Numbered from the stretch's first letter, positions 42,708 to 50,884 are shown. The stretch: 64,000 nt of DNA from Halalkalicoccus sp. CG83 (GCF_037081715.1 NZ_JAZDDH010000001.1:186001-250000); one strand, 5' to 3'. Notes: generated by a model not told the origin, from the letters alone. Translations and numbers: made by a program.

Positions 42708-43037
42708 ATGGTTGGAGATAGCGGGGAAACGCCGGACAACGTGAGCGACGACGAGATCGAACGTCTCGACATGGGAGAGCCGGTCTTCGATTCGGACGGC
42801 AACCGACTGGGAAAGATCCGTGGGTTCGACAACGCGGGCTTCTACGTGACGATGCGCGATGGCTACGAGGCGATGAGCGTCGAGCACGCCCGCTCGGGTG
42901 CGGAGTTCGGCGAGGCCCATCTGATGTGGCGCTGCATGGAGTGTGGCGAGATGGGCCGCATTGAGGACGGTCTGCCCGAGGAGTGCCCCAACTGCGGGGA
43001 ATCCAAGGAGGCGCTGATGTACTGGACCGAGGACTGA
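42708..43037 (+). CDS. Rubredoxin-like zinc-ribbon protein, copy 2
   Basis: A 109-residue paralogue of the preceding gene. It differs in the first 20 residues (MVGDSGETPDNVSDDEIERLD) and at about ten later sites, while the CMECGEMGRIEDGLPE and YWTED segments are the same. Over GFYVTMRDGYEAMSVEHARS the DNA is identical to copy 1, suggesting recent duplication or gene conversion. Its stop is directly followed by the ATG of the next gene. Confidence 0.88.
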   Translation: MVGDSGETPDNVSDDEIERLDMGEPVFDSDGNRLGKIRGFDNAGFYVTMRDGYEAMSVEHARSGAEFGEAHLMWRCMECGEMGRIEDGLPEECPNCGESKEALMYWTED

Positions 43038-43964
43038 ATGGAGATCGTCGTCTTCGGCGCGGGTAGTCTGGGAAGCCTGATCGGCGGGCTGCTCGCGCGC
43101 GAACACGACGTCATCCTCGTCGGTCGTGATCCGCACGTGAGCGCGGTTCACGAGGAGGGCCTGAGGGTGTCGGGGGAGTACGAGTTTCGTGTCCACCCGA
43201 GGGCGACGACCGATGGGGTCGGTCTCGCCGGCGATCTCGCGGTCGTGACCGTCAAGAGCTTCGATACGCCGGAGGCGGCACGGACGCTCGCGACCGGTTC
43301 GTTCGACGCCGTCCTCTCGCTCCAGAACGGCCTCGGTAACGAACGAGTCCTCGCCGAGCGACTCGATCGCGTGCTCGCGGGCACCGTGACCTACGGCGCT
43401 CGACTGCGTCCGCCCGGCCACGTGGCGTGCACCGGCCAGGGCGAGATCACGATCGGACCGTCCGATGGCGGCGAATCGCCCTTGGCCGAGCGTCTCGCCG
43501 CGGCGTTTCGGGCCGCGGACGTGAACGCGACCGCGGTCGAGGACGCCCCCCGCCGGCTCTGGGAGAAGCTCGCGATCAACGCCGGGATCAACCCCGTGAC
43601 GGCGCTCGCACGGGTGCGAAACGGCGCGCTTGCCGATGGACCCGCCCGGGAGACCGCCTGCGGAGCGACGCGCGAGACCGCCCGCGTCGCCCGCGCCGAA
43701 GGTGTTCGGCTGACGGATCGCGAAGCGCTCGCGGCGCTGGAGTCGGTGATAGACGCTACCGGGGAAAACCGGTCGTCGATGCTTCAGGACGTCGAGGCAG
43801 GGAGGCGGACCGAGGTCGGCGCGATCAACGGCGCGGTCGTTCGACACGCGACGGAGCGCGGGATCGACGCGCCGACGAACCGCCACCTCCGCCGGTTGAT
43901 TCGGGCCTGGGAGCGCGGCCGTAGTGGTCGAGACGGTGGATACGGCGATCACAACGGCCGTTGA
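43038..43964 (+). CDS. Ketopantoate reductase family protein
   Basis: A 308-residue ApbA/PanE family dehydrogenase. It has the N-terminal NADP loop VVFGAGSLGSLIGGLLA, VKSFDTPEAA, the conserved LQNGLGNE, the lysine-containing catalytic segment LWEKLAINAGINPVTAL and the SSMLQDVEAGRRTEVGAINGAVV signature. The classical role is reduction of ketopantoate to pantoate for CoA synthesis. The ATG follows the stop of the zinc-ribbon gene with no gap, so it is in the same operon. Confidence 0.93.
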   Translation: MEIVVFGAGSLGSLIGGLLAREHDVILVGRDPHVSAVHEEGLRVSGEYEFRVHPRATTDGVGLAGDLAVVTVKSFDTPEAARTLATGSFDAVLSLQNGLGNERVLAERLDRVLAGTVTYGARLRPPGHVACTGQGEITIGPSDGGESPLAERLAAAFRAADVNATAVEDAPRRLWEKLAINAGINPVTALARVRNGALADGPARETACGATRETARVARAEGVRLTDREALAALESVIDATGENRSSMLQDVEAGRRTEVGAINGAVVRHATERGIDAPTNRHLRRLIRAWERGRSGRDGGYGDHNGR

Positions 43965-44103
43965 TCGGCATCAGTCGCCGGAACCGGAGACGGCCTTCGT
44001 GGCGTCCATCGGCTGCTACCGTTGCCGTAGTCGCGATATTTCCGGTGATGGGTGTCGTAACTACTCGTTCGTCATTGCCGCTAAAAAACGTGTGTGAACC
44101 GGA

Positions 44104-44478
44104 CTAGAACGGTGCCTGCGGGCCTTCGTCGCTGCTGCCGCCGTCATCATCGCTGGATTCGCCGGGGAACGACGGACTCATGCCGCCGCTTCCGCCGCCC
44201 ATGCCGTCCATCCCGGTCTCGGCGTGGACCTGGTTGATCTCGGGGATCTCCTTGACCATCCGGCTCTTGATCGCCTGGATCGTCATCGGCGAGATGCCAC
44301 AGCCGCTGCAGGCCCCGCCGAGCTGGATCGAGACCTCGCCGGTCTCGCGGTCGATGTTCTGGATGGCGGCGCTGCCGCCGTGCATCTGGATCTGCGGGAA
44401 GTTGCGCCGCAGGAAGTTGCTGATTCGCTCCTCGAGGTCGTCCCCGTCCTGGGTCTCGGATTCGGTGTCAGTGCTCAT
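44104..44478 (-). CDS. NifU C-terminal domain (Fe-S scaffold) protein
   Basis: A 124-residue protein with a NifU-type C-terminal domain, an Fe-S cluster carrier. The domain runs from LEERISNFLRRNFPQIQMHGGSAAI to the cluster motif LGGACSGCGISPMTIQAIKSRM, where the CxxC pair binds the cluster. The tail is Gly/Ser/Asp-rich and probably disordered. I use the ATG at 44478 (MSTDTESETQDGD); an ATG nine codons upstream is possible. It probably delivers clusters to ferredoxin and other Fe-S proteins. Confidence 0.93.
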   Translation of the reverse strand: MSTDTESETQDGDDLEERISNFLRRNFPQIQMHGGSAAIQNIDRETGEVSIQLGGACSGCGISPMTIQAIKSRMVKEIPEINQVHAETGMDGMGGGSGGMSPSFPGESSDDDGGSSDEGPQAPF

Positions 44479-44529
44479 GAACCGGGATAGGGTGTCGGCG
44501 CTCATAGACCTTTGGTTACCCCTGATCCG

Positions 44530-44847
44530 CTACCGGTCGACGTCGAACACCCGGTGAAGCTCCGACTCGATCCGTTCGACGTAGACGCCGAGTATCTCCT
44601 CGAACCGGTCCTCCTCGACGATCACGCCCTGGAGGCGATCGTACGGGTTCTCGGGGAGATCGACGGAGAACGCCCCGTTCTCGTACTGGGGCTCGCTCTC
44701 GTTGAGCACCTGTTGGTCAATCGCGTGGATCAGTTCCGAGTCGTAGCGCTCGTTCATGTGCTCGAAGGCGTTCTTGTACGCCCGCTGGAGCTCGTTGAAG
44801 TAGTTCGCGTACTTGTCCTCGAACTTCTCGGGGTCGAACTCGGCCAT
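44530..44847 (-). CDS. Small helical protein (DUF5783 type)
   Basis: A 105-residue acidic protein, mostly helical, beginning MAEFDPEKFEDKYANYFNEL, followed by AYKNAFEHMNERYDSELIHAIDQQVL. It resembles haloarchaeal DUF5783 proteins by memory. Start at the ATG at 44847; the one at 44856 adds only three residues. The function is unknown. It has its own promoter region and marks the left edge of normal chromosome before the IS. Confidence 0.8.
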   Translation of the reverse strand: MAEFDPEKFEDKYANYFNELQRAYKNAFEHMNERYDSELIHAIDQQVLNESEPQYENGAFSVDLPENPYDRLQGVIVEEDRFEEILGVYVERIESELHRVFDVDR

Positions 44848-45403
44848 ACGAGCCATCGTCCGGCGCGAGTAAAAAGCGGGTTGATCCGATCGTCACCTCC
44901 GATTCGATATCTCAGCATACGATTCATCCAGCCACGGTAGCGGTCCCGTTCGGATCCAGGAACGAGGATTCTCCTCTTTCGACGCTTCCTCCGAATCGAC
45001 ATCTGACGACGCGTACGACCGCTGGTCGACACTCCCAACGACTCCCGTCTCGATTCGACCCCTACGACCTCCCGGGAACGCTTCGGGTGCAGCGCGCCTC
45101 CGGATGTCCGCTTTCGATCGATTTCCCGTCCTCGAACCTGCCTCCCCCCGTACCGCCGTGATTCAGGTACCGATCCCTCTCGACCCGAACTCGCTCGTAT
45201 CCACCCTGATAAACCAGAGACGACGATACGAAACGACCGTACAGTAGTTCCGAATATGGCTTCTTGGAGCACGTAGCTGTCTGAATTTTGTGAGCTATAT
45301 CGGCGTCTCAGGCTACGAAAAACCGGAGAATTGCATGTGATTCATTACACGATGCTACCTGATATGCAATAACGTGGCTAACGAGAAATCGGGCTATAGT
45401 TAG
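44848..45403. other. Intergenic region left of the IS, no gene seen
   Basis: About 550 bases with no supportable gene. The left half is GC-rich with no coding pattern on either strand. From about 45240 to 45400 the sequence becomes A/T-rich, like the island beyond the IS, so the insertion or an older element border probably lies here. I found no tRNA and no clear direct repeat that matches the far side. Confidence 0.45.
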
Positions 45404-47055
45404 CACTACTGAAGGGGCGAACACCGCTTCTACGTGGTCCTATCCGATACCGGCGAGTTGCTTCCGTACTAGATTCAAGAACCGCTTGGCCGTCACACGC
45501 GGCTTATAGCGGTGCTCTATGTCGAGACTCACCTGCACCAGCAGGTCAACGAGCAGCCACATATTGTAGAGCAGTACGGCAAAGCCGAAGTAGAACACTC
45601 GAACGCTGAAGTCCTTTGAGGTGGTCCAGGCGAGAAAGTCCTTGATCGTCTTGTAGCTGTTCTCGATACCCCACCGACGACTGTAGCGACCGATCAACCC
45701 CTTTGTCTCGCGTCGATCCGACCTGATCTCGTCGTTCACGTCCTTGTTCGTGATGAACGCGACAGTCTTCGATTCGTCCTTAGAGGACGGCAAGAGTACA
45801 AGGTTCGTCTCGACCCGCTCATTCGTCGCACCGCCAAGTACGGCACCACGAATGGCGTACCCTTGCTTCACTTCGATGTCCTGTTGCATTCGGTCGATCT
45901 CTCGTTTGACGCGCGTGTTTTTCGGCGAGGGGATAACGTAGTTTACACCGGCTTCTTCGAAGGCGCGAATCGCGTCAGTAGCACAGAACTCCCTATCAGC
46001 ATAGACCATACTGATACTGACGTGCTCGCGCGCTTGCCAGAACAAATCCCGTACAATCTCGCCGATTGTATCGCCCTTCTTGACTGGGCGCATGGCGAGC
46101 GTGAACTTCACGTTCTCGCCAACTACCGTCAGTGTAGCGAACTTGTAGCACCAGTCGTACGACTTCGTACTGGGTGCGCCCATAACCATCTCTAACTCGT
46201 CTCTGTCGCCGTAGTAGGCGATATAGGTCATATCGATCGCTACCTCTGCTGGGCGGCTGAATTCGAAGTGATGTTTCGCTTTGTGAACCATCCGACTGAT
46301 ACCTTCGTCTATCATGTTCTGAATTGCGTCAGGACCGAGCCGTTTGATGTTATAGAGATGTGTATCTCCATCGGGCGCACTCGTCTCGCGGGGCGTGTCG
46401 TCAGCAAAGAGGTCGGTACCTGACTCTGCTGCTGATCCCGACAGGCCCATATGACTCTGCAATTCACAGAACGCATCGGTCTCGTATTTCGCGTTGTCAG
46501 CGCGATCGAATTTGAATGCCGGAAATACCAACCGCTGCATTTCCTCAGTTACATCCTTCGATTTATCGGCGATAAAGCGATCTTCAGTTCGATTAGAGAC
46601 GCCACGTTTATCCTCGGGCTCTATTGCCTGTAGTCCGATCGAGCTACCACGTTCATGGGCCAGTTCACGGATGCGCTTGGCGTTGAATTCGATGGTGTGC
46701 TTCAGGTTGTCATCAAAGCGTTCGCGCCATGTACGTCCAAACGTCGTCCGCGCAGGCACGTTATCGAAACCGAGGGCTTCAGCATCATCTGAATGGTGTT
46801 CGAGGTGGCGCTGAAGGTCGCTTATGCTATAGTCTTCCAACTTTCTCAGGAATTGCGCACGTACCATTGGCACCAGTGGCGTTGAGGCGTGCCAGTTTGC
46901 GTATCGGTCGTTGTTCTTAAGGTAGCCAAAGTCAAGTTGACTAACGAGTTCGACTGCTTCTGTGTCCGCTTCAATGGTCTTAGCAGCCTGTTTCTCTAGC
47001 CGTGAGCGTTGCGCAGGGCGGTCACTCACGACGATACATCCCCCTAACAGCAGTG
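45404..47055 (-). mobile_element. Insertion sequence with DDE transposase (ISH3/IS4-like)
   Basis: The element is defined by its transposase gene and by imperfect terminal inverted repeats: CACTACTGAAGGGGCGA at 45404-45420 matches the reverse complement of 47039-47055 at about 12 of 17 bases. I found no flanking target duplication, so the exact ends are uncertain by perhaps 50 bases. The GC content is lower than in core genes. It sits between normal chromosome on the left and an A/T-rich block on the right. Confidence 0.6.
45440..47029 (-). CDS. DDE transposase (ISH3/IS4-like superfamily)
   Basis: A 529-residue transposase with an RNase-H-like DDE core. The three acidic residues are readable: Asp near 266 in EVAIDMTYIAYYGD, Asp near 345 in VYADREFCATDAI, and Glu near 456 in RRWGIENSYKTIKDF, the YREK-like signature of the IS4 superfamily. 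The N-terminal 200 residues are a helical DNA-binding region. It begins with GTG at 47029 (MSDRPAQRSRLEKQ); the upstream extension has no support. The gene looks intact, so the element may still be active. It is longer than classical ISH3 transposases (about 390 residues), so the family assignment is loose. Confidence 0.88.
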   Translation of the reverse strand: MSDRPAQRSRLEKQAAKTIEADTEAVELVSQLDFGYLKNNDRYANWHASTPLVPMVRAQFLRKLEDYSISDLQRHLEHHSDDAEALGFDNVPARTTFGRTWRERFDDNLKHTIEFNAKRIRELAHERGSSIGLQAIEPEDKRGVSNRTEDRFIADKSKDVTEEMQRLVFPAFKFDRADNAKYETDAFCELQSHMGLSGSAAESGTDLFADDTPRETSAPDGDTHLYNIKRLGPDAIQNMIDEGISRMVHKAKHHFEFSRPAEVAIDMTYIAYYGDRDELEMVMGAPSTKSYDWCYKFATLTVVGENVKFTLAMRPVKKGDTIGEIVRDLFWQAREHVSISMVYADREFCATDAIRAFEEAGVNYVIPSPKNTRVKREIDRMQQDIEVKQGYAIRGAVLGGATNERVETNLVLLPSSKDESKTVAFITNKDVNDEIRSDRRETKGLIGRYSRRWGIENSYKTIKDFLAWTTSKDFSVRVFYFGFAVLLYNMWLLVDLLVQVSLDIEHRYKPRVTAKRFLNLVRKQLAGIG

Positions 47056-47362
47056 AATCGATGGAATGTTGAGCTAGCGCTACGTTTAACCGCACTTATC
47101 TCCAACTTTCTGTTGGAGCTGTAACTCCTATTGGACATGGGAAATCAGCTCCGTTCTTCCGAGAGGAAGCCCAGTTCGGGTGTCTCAGCACCCGGACATT
47201 CTACTGCAGAATGTCGATCAGTTGGGCCTCTCCCTACCGTGTTTTGTAGAGCGAGGAGTGTAAAGATACCGGTTCCTTGTACGGCAAGGTTGCAAGGTTT
47301 GCAGTCTACTAGGGGAAGCGCTAAGTCATCTACTATGTACCTACAGACTGTAGTTAGAATAG
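47056..47362. other. Right flank of the IS and promoter of HTH gene
   Basis: About 300 bases of A/T-rich sequence with no gene seen. It holds a perfect 7-base hairpin at 47100-47118 and, near the right end, weak promoter-like sequence before the ATG at 47363. No copy of any sequence from the left side of the IS was noticed. Confidence 0.4.
47100..47118. repeat. Hairpin beside the IS
   Basis: CTCCAAC-TTTCT-GTTGGAG is a perfect 7-base inverted repeat with a 5-base loop, about 45 bases outside the proposed right end of the IS. It may be a terminator, a recombination site or a remnant of an older element; nothing decides between these. Confidence 0.35.
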
Positions 47363-47599
47363 ATGCCCAATGCGAATCGAAATGAGCAGGGACGGTTCGA
47401 GTCAGAGCATGGGATCACCGTAGAGGATGTTTTCAATGTAATGGAGCCCTTAGAACCATACACGACAGGCGAACTTGCAAATATGCTTGGGGCTCCACGA
47501 CGGACTGTTTACAATTATCTTGAGAAGTTAGCCGACGAGGGACGGATCAGGAAGAAGAAACCAGAACCTAAGCGGGCTATTTGGATTCGGACTGATTGA
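47363..47599 (+). CDS. Small winged-helix DNA-binding protein
   Basis: A 78-residue protein with a winged helix-turn-helix at about residues 20-75: VEDVFNVMEPLEPYTTGELANMLGAPRRTVYNYLEKLADEGRIRKKK, followed by the wing PEPKRAIWIRTD. Such small winged-helix proteins are common in haloarchaeal mobile elements and serve as local regulators. It is the first gene of the A/T-rich block, about 150 bases before the orphan operon, and could be its regulator; this is inference. The codons are much more A/T-rich than in flanking core genes. Confidence 0.8.
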   Translation: MPNANRNEQGRFESEHGITVEDVFNVMEPLEPYTTGELANMLGAPRRTVYNYLEKLADEGRIRKKKPEPKRAIWIRTD

Positions 47600-47702
47600 A
47601 ATACACGTCTATTTTGTTTCCTTCTTATACTATGGATTTAATATAGAATCCGGTAAGATTGTCCTCTCTAATTCTAGTATTCTATCACTGAGCCGAAAGA
47701 TG

Positions 47703-47708
47703 TATAAA
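47703..47708 (+). promoter_or_regulatory. TATA box of the orphan operon
   Basis: TATAAA lies about 40 bases before the ATG at 47748, in the 148-base gap after the winged-helix gene. With a transcript start near 47730 it leaves a short leader and supports 47748 over the upstream TTG at 47721. It would drive the three orphan genes that follow. Confidence 0.5.
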
Positions 47709-47747
47709 CACTAAAGACATTTGGTGGTGGAACCCTATCCACCAACT

Positions 47748-48341
47748 ATGAGCCGAGAATCCCTCTCTGGGTTTTCTGAGGATTTGTTTGGGTCCTCAGA
47801 GGAATCATTATTAGATTCGATTAAAAGAGAAGGGAGGCTCGACCCTGACCGAGAAGTACACCGGATAATCAATATAACATATGACATCTTGACGCAGGAT
47901 ACTAGACTCAACAACTCTGATACGGAAGAAGTCTATAAGCGGCTAAAACGATTTTTCCTACGTGAACATCATAAGACTGAACAGTATCATCTACAAGGAG
48001 ATGAGATGTATGTCTGGTACTTATCTACCATTAGTCTCCTCAATCAATTTAAAAGACAGCTTCAGGTTACGATGCCAAAAGAATCAGATGAAGTAGAATC
48101 AGAATTTCGGTCCATTGTCGAAAACAATTACCGAGAATATTTATCAAAGCTTAGTGACATAAACAACACACGAGATATAGGAGATCTTTTAGACCCTGTC
48201 TTTGAAGATATCATACAACCAATACATTATATTAGCAATGAGAATCATGAGCGTATAAGAATGGGTACCCATAGAACACGAGATATGAGGGTGTTCCGCG
48301 AATCAGATAGAAATAATCAGCAAGAAATCAAATACGGATAA
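47748..48341 (+). CDS. Orphan protein 1 of the A/T-rich block
   Basis: A 197-residue, mostly helical and charged protein that I do not recognise. It begins MSRESLSGFSEDLFGSSEES. There are no membrane segments, no cysteine motif and no nucleotide-binding loop. The middle contains several amphipathic helices (YDILTQDTRLNNSDTEEVYK, EMYVWYLSTISLLNQFKRQL). The start is the ATG at 47748, since a TATA box lies upstream and the TTG at 47721 is weak. It is followed 9 bases later by the next orphan gene. Base composition (about 40 percent GC by eye) marks it as acquired. Confidence 0.7.
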   Translation: MSRESLSGFSEDLFGSSEESLLDSIKREGRLDPDREVHRIINITYDILTQDTRLNNSDTEEVYKRLKRFFLREHHKTEQYHLQGDEMYVWYLSTISLLNQFKRQLQVTMPKESDEVESEFRSIVENNYREYLSKLSDINNTRDIGDLLDPVFEDIIQPIHYISNENHERIRMGTHRTRDMRVFRESDRNNQQEIKYG

Positions 48342-48350
48342 AACACATAA

Positions 48351-48734
48351 ATGCAAACTTGGTTAAAATCTGCTGAAATGGAACGAATAGATTCTGACAG
48401 TGAAGTAGTGACCATAGAGGGAGGAATGGATGAATTTGAGCGAACCAATATCAAGGAAACCTCTAACGGAAACAAGATCTATTTTTTCCGAATCGCTAAG
48501 AGAACGGATTTATTTAATATAGATATGAAATGGGCCTTGGATCTTGAAGAGGAGTCTGACGAAGAAGATACTGCAATTGAGGAATTTGCAAAAGGGTACC
48601 TGCGAACTTATGCGGATCACGCTATTTCAACATATCTAGATCAGATGAATCTCCCCCCTATACAAGGGGTGCTTATGGAAGAGTTCGGAATGACTCTTGA
48701 GCAAACTTCTAATATCAATGAGACTAGAGATTAG
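48351..48734 (+). CDS. Orphan protein 2 of the A/T-rich block
   Basis: A 127-residue acidic protein of unknown family, beginning MQTWLKSAEMERIDSDSEVV. The centre has a beta-like segment (NGNKIYFFRIAKRTDLFNIDMKWAL), followed by acidic residues and a helix (TYADHAISTYLDQMN). No motif for catalysis is visible. It starts 9 bases after orphan protein 1 and its end overlaps orphan protein 3 by 17 bases, so the three genes form one transcription and translation unit. Confidence 0.65.
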   Translation: MQTWLKSAEMERIDSDSEVVTIEGGMDEFERTNIKETSNGNKIYFFRIAKRTDLFNIDMKWALDLEEESDEEDTAIEEFAKGYLRTYADHAISTYLDQMNLPPIQGVLMEEFGMTLEQTSNINETRD

Positions 48735-49401
48735 GTCAAAACTCTCAGAGGACAAGCACCAAAAAGGGGCACGGTTGCGTTCAATATTGGATGATTTAAC
48801 GGACGATCAAAAGATCGCAGTTATTTCGTTTCGGTGTTGTAACGGGCAACTGCCTTACCCTATTGATCTAGATGATGACATGGAACGAATGAGAATCCAC
48901 ACTGAACTGAATGCATTAGCTCATTATGGGCCAGCATATTTGAGTGAGGATGATTTTGCTGAAGTAGTGCATGATCTTTATGAGAACTACGCAGATGTCA
49001 TAGAATGTCCAGCAGCCTGGGAAGTTCTTACTCTCTTAGAAGTAGCAAACTATGAAGAGTATGAGGATCATTATTTTGAAGCATTCCTCTATGAAGGATC
49101 TGAGAAGATAAACGATGCTGGAATTGATCTATTAGGACAGGCAGACGAGATGGAATTAATAACTTGTAAATTCAATTCAAGCAATCAACATTTATCAGCA
49201 GCAAAAAGGTTAGATAAATTACATTCTCTCAGGGTAAATATCGACGGTAATGCTTTAATAGGACTAGGAACTCTAGCGATGAAATTAAGGGACGTAGTAC
49301 GTAGTGATTTAAATCAACATTTGGATCAATTTAACCTAACAGAAGATGACATCGACAAAGTGATAACCGGTTTGGAAGTATACGGTATCCAATCGGATTA
49401 A
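48718..49401 (+). CDS. Orphan protein 3 of the A/T-rich block
   Basis: A 227-residue acidic, helical protein that I do not recognise. It begins MRLEIRSKLSEDKHQKGARL and contains a repeated-helix look (ELNALAHYGPAYLSEDDFAE, DLYENYADVIECPAAWEVL, LLEVANYEEYEDHYFEAFL). There are three scattered cysteines but no ribbon. The ATG at 48718 lies inside the end of orphan protein 2; a TTG seven codons earlier is also possible. It is the last gene of the three-gene unit. Its role is unknown. Confidence 0.65.
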   Translation: MRLEIRSKLSEDKHQKGARLRSILDDLTDDQKIAVISFRCCNGQLPYPIDLDDDMERMRIHTELNALAHYGPAYLSEDDFAEVVHDLYENYADVIECPAAWEVLTLLEVANYEEYEDHYFEAFLYEGSEKINDAGIDLLGQADEMELITCKFNSSNQHLSAAKRLDKLHSLRVNIDGNALIGLGTLAMKLRDVVRSDLNQHLDQFNLTEDDIDKVITGLEVYGIQSD

Positions 49402-49610
49402 CCAATCTCAGTGACGGGATCATCCTGATTTGGGATGTCAATGCGGATGCGATCTCCTTGAAATATATATCGAACAACATGCGCCTGAAGAGACGCACGA
49501 TGCCGATACTGAATAGATAATCAACATACTCCTCTTGAAGGCAGATTAACTTCGACGTTGATGTGTTTCCCTTTCACAGGGTTTTTGCTACCACTACACC
49601 ATGCCGTACC

Positions 49611-50324
49611 ATGTCGAAATTTGACGAGTATTTCCGCAACACCTCGAACATACTTCAGAGCGAATACGAACGGACATCGGGTTTCGATCATAATACTACA
49701 GCAGGAAGGGCCAGAGAACACTTTATGGCAAACTTTTTGGAAAATGTATATCCTGAGAATTTCGTTTTTGGTGATGGTGAGATTATTGATTCAGCAGGAG
49801 GAATCAGCAAACAGGCGGACGTGGTGATCTACGACGAACAACTACCCGTTTTAGAATATGGCTTATCAAAACACTTCCTCAGTGCAGGCGTTATGGCGCA
49901 CATAGAGGTAAAAACGGATCTCTCGTCTCAATTAGAGGACTCACTGTCGAAGGTTGACTCCATTAAGCAGCTTGAGCGCGATATTTATCCTTTATTCTCG
50001 GCCGGAGAAGTTCCTGACAGTATATTCTCGTGCGTGTTTGCGTACGAAGGACCGAGCAAAGAAACGTTCAAGCAGAATTTCCGCGATTATTATAGTGATC
50101 AAGATGATAAGGAGATGTATGCAGATGTAGTCTGTGTTCTAGGTGAATACGTAATGATAAACAAAAAGGTGGGTGGCAGTAGTTATATAGATTTCTTAGA
50201 AACGGGAAAAGACAGCCTTGGAATGTTTTTCAAGAAGGTAGCAGATGCCATCCACAAGAATTACTGGCAGGCTCGGCCCAACTTAGAACAATATATGCAA
50301 CCAGCGGGTTATGATATGTTTTAA
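49611..50324 (+). CDS. Probable PD-(D/E)XK nuclease (DUF6602-like)
   Basis: A 237-residue protein with the layout of a restriction-endonuclease-like fold. An early helix with Glu (AGRAREHFMANFLENVYPENF) is followed by GDGEIIDSAGGISKQADVVIYDEQ with the Asp, then GVMAHIEVKTDLSSQ with the E-x-K pair. The pattern D-x(n)-ExK is that of PD-(D/E)XK nucleases, and the whole resembles DUF6602 proteins, by memory. It begins at the ATG at 49611 (MSKFDEYFRNTS); an earlier GTG is less likely. It is separated from the orphan operon by about 200 bases and shares its A/T-rich composition. Confidence 0.75.
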   Translation: MSKFDEYFRNTSNILQSEYERTSGFDHNTTAGRAREHFMANFLENVYPENFVFGDGEIIDSAGGISKQADVVIYDEQLPVLEYGLSKHFLSAGVMAHIEVKTDLSSQLEDSLSKVDSIKQLERDIYPLFSAGEVPDSIFSCVFAYEGPSKETFKQNFRDYYSDQDDKEMYADVVCVLGEYVMINKKVGGSSYIDFLETGKDSLGMFFKKVADAIHKNYWQARPNLEQYMQPAGYDMF

Positions 50325-50580
50325 CTATTCGCCCCGCTCTGACCGCCTCAAAAAATTCGTGATACGGTGTTTCTCCGCTAACGACATCGCTACCCCCATC
50401 AGCAGACACTGCTCTCCACTGGACAGTCGGCGTTCCGTTGAATCCTGCATTTTCAGTTAGCGTTGTGATATTGAGGTCGATATATCCCACCACTATTTCA
50501 CTGTGTTCCCGAGGGATGTACTGTTCGCCTTTTTCGATCTGCCGTATCCGCCGTCCGCCAACTGGATATTGTTCGCTCAT
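50230..50580 (-). CDS. Orphan 116-residue protein, convergent with nuclease
   Basis: A 116-residue ORF of unknown family, beginning MSEQYPVGGRRIRQIEKGEQ. It has a beta-like segment (SEIVVGYIDLNITTLTENAG) and a middle with WRAVSADGGSDVVSG. It overlaps the end of the nuclease gene by 95 bases on the opposite strand, so part may be chance. The ATG at 50580 and the residue composition make it plausible. It has intermediate GC content and lies at the right edge of the A/T-rich block. Confidence 0.5.
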   Translation of the reverse strand: MSEQYPVGGRRIRQIEKGEQYIPREHSEIVVGYIDLNITTLTENAGFNGTPTVQWRAVSADGGSDVVSGETPYHEFFEAVRAGRIVKTYHNPLVAYIVLSWAEPASNSCGWHLLPS

Positions 50581-50884
50581 AGTATCGTATGATTGAATTG
50601 TGTATTTATCTTCTGCACAGATCCTGACTTTCGGAACTACTGACCGTATCCGCAGGGAGATCGGCTCGTCGATGCTCGTCGACGGACGTAGGACGATTCG
50701 ATGTCGATCTCACCAGACTGAGGATTACCTAGGTCGAGAAGGTCGCCTCGACGAACCCGACGTCTATCGGTTTTCGAGGCAACCGCTGAGAGTCCGGCTC
50801 CCTTGAGAGCTGATGGTCGCAGAAACCCCTTCTTCGGCATCCCGCAGCCGAGGCGTTCGGAGGCCTGGGCGATGACCCCCGCGA
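50581..50884. other. Intergenic region at the right edge of the island, no gene seen
   Basis: About 300 bases between the convergent orphan and the broken DUF2267 gene. One + strand frame is open for 68 codons (50600-50806), but its codon pattern is not convincing. This is where the composition returns to GC-rich. Confidence 0.4.

Noticed and set aside
44754-45272. A 172-codon minus-strand frame left of the IS
   Set aside because: Arg/Ser-rich without motif and overlaps the better-supported small gene at 44530-44847.
44848-47362. tRNA or tRNA fragment as an integration site beside the island
   Set aside because: I looked for T-loop-like GTTCGAATC patterns and acceptor stems in the flanks and saw none; no direct repeats were found either.
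50600-50806. A 68-codon plus-strand frame between the island and the DUF2267 fragment
   Set aside because: No promoter, no family similarity, and the frame is no longer than chance expects.
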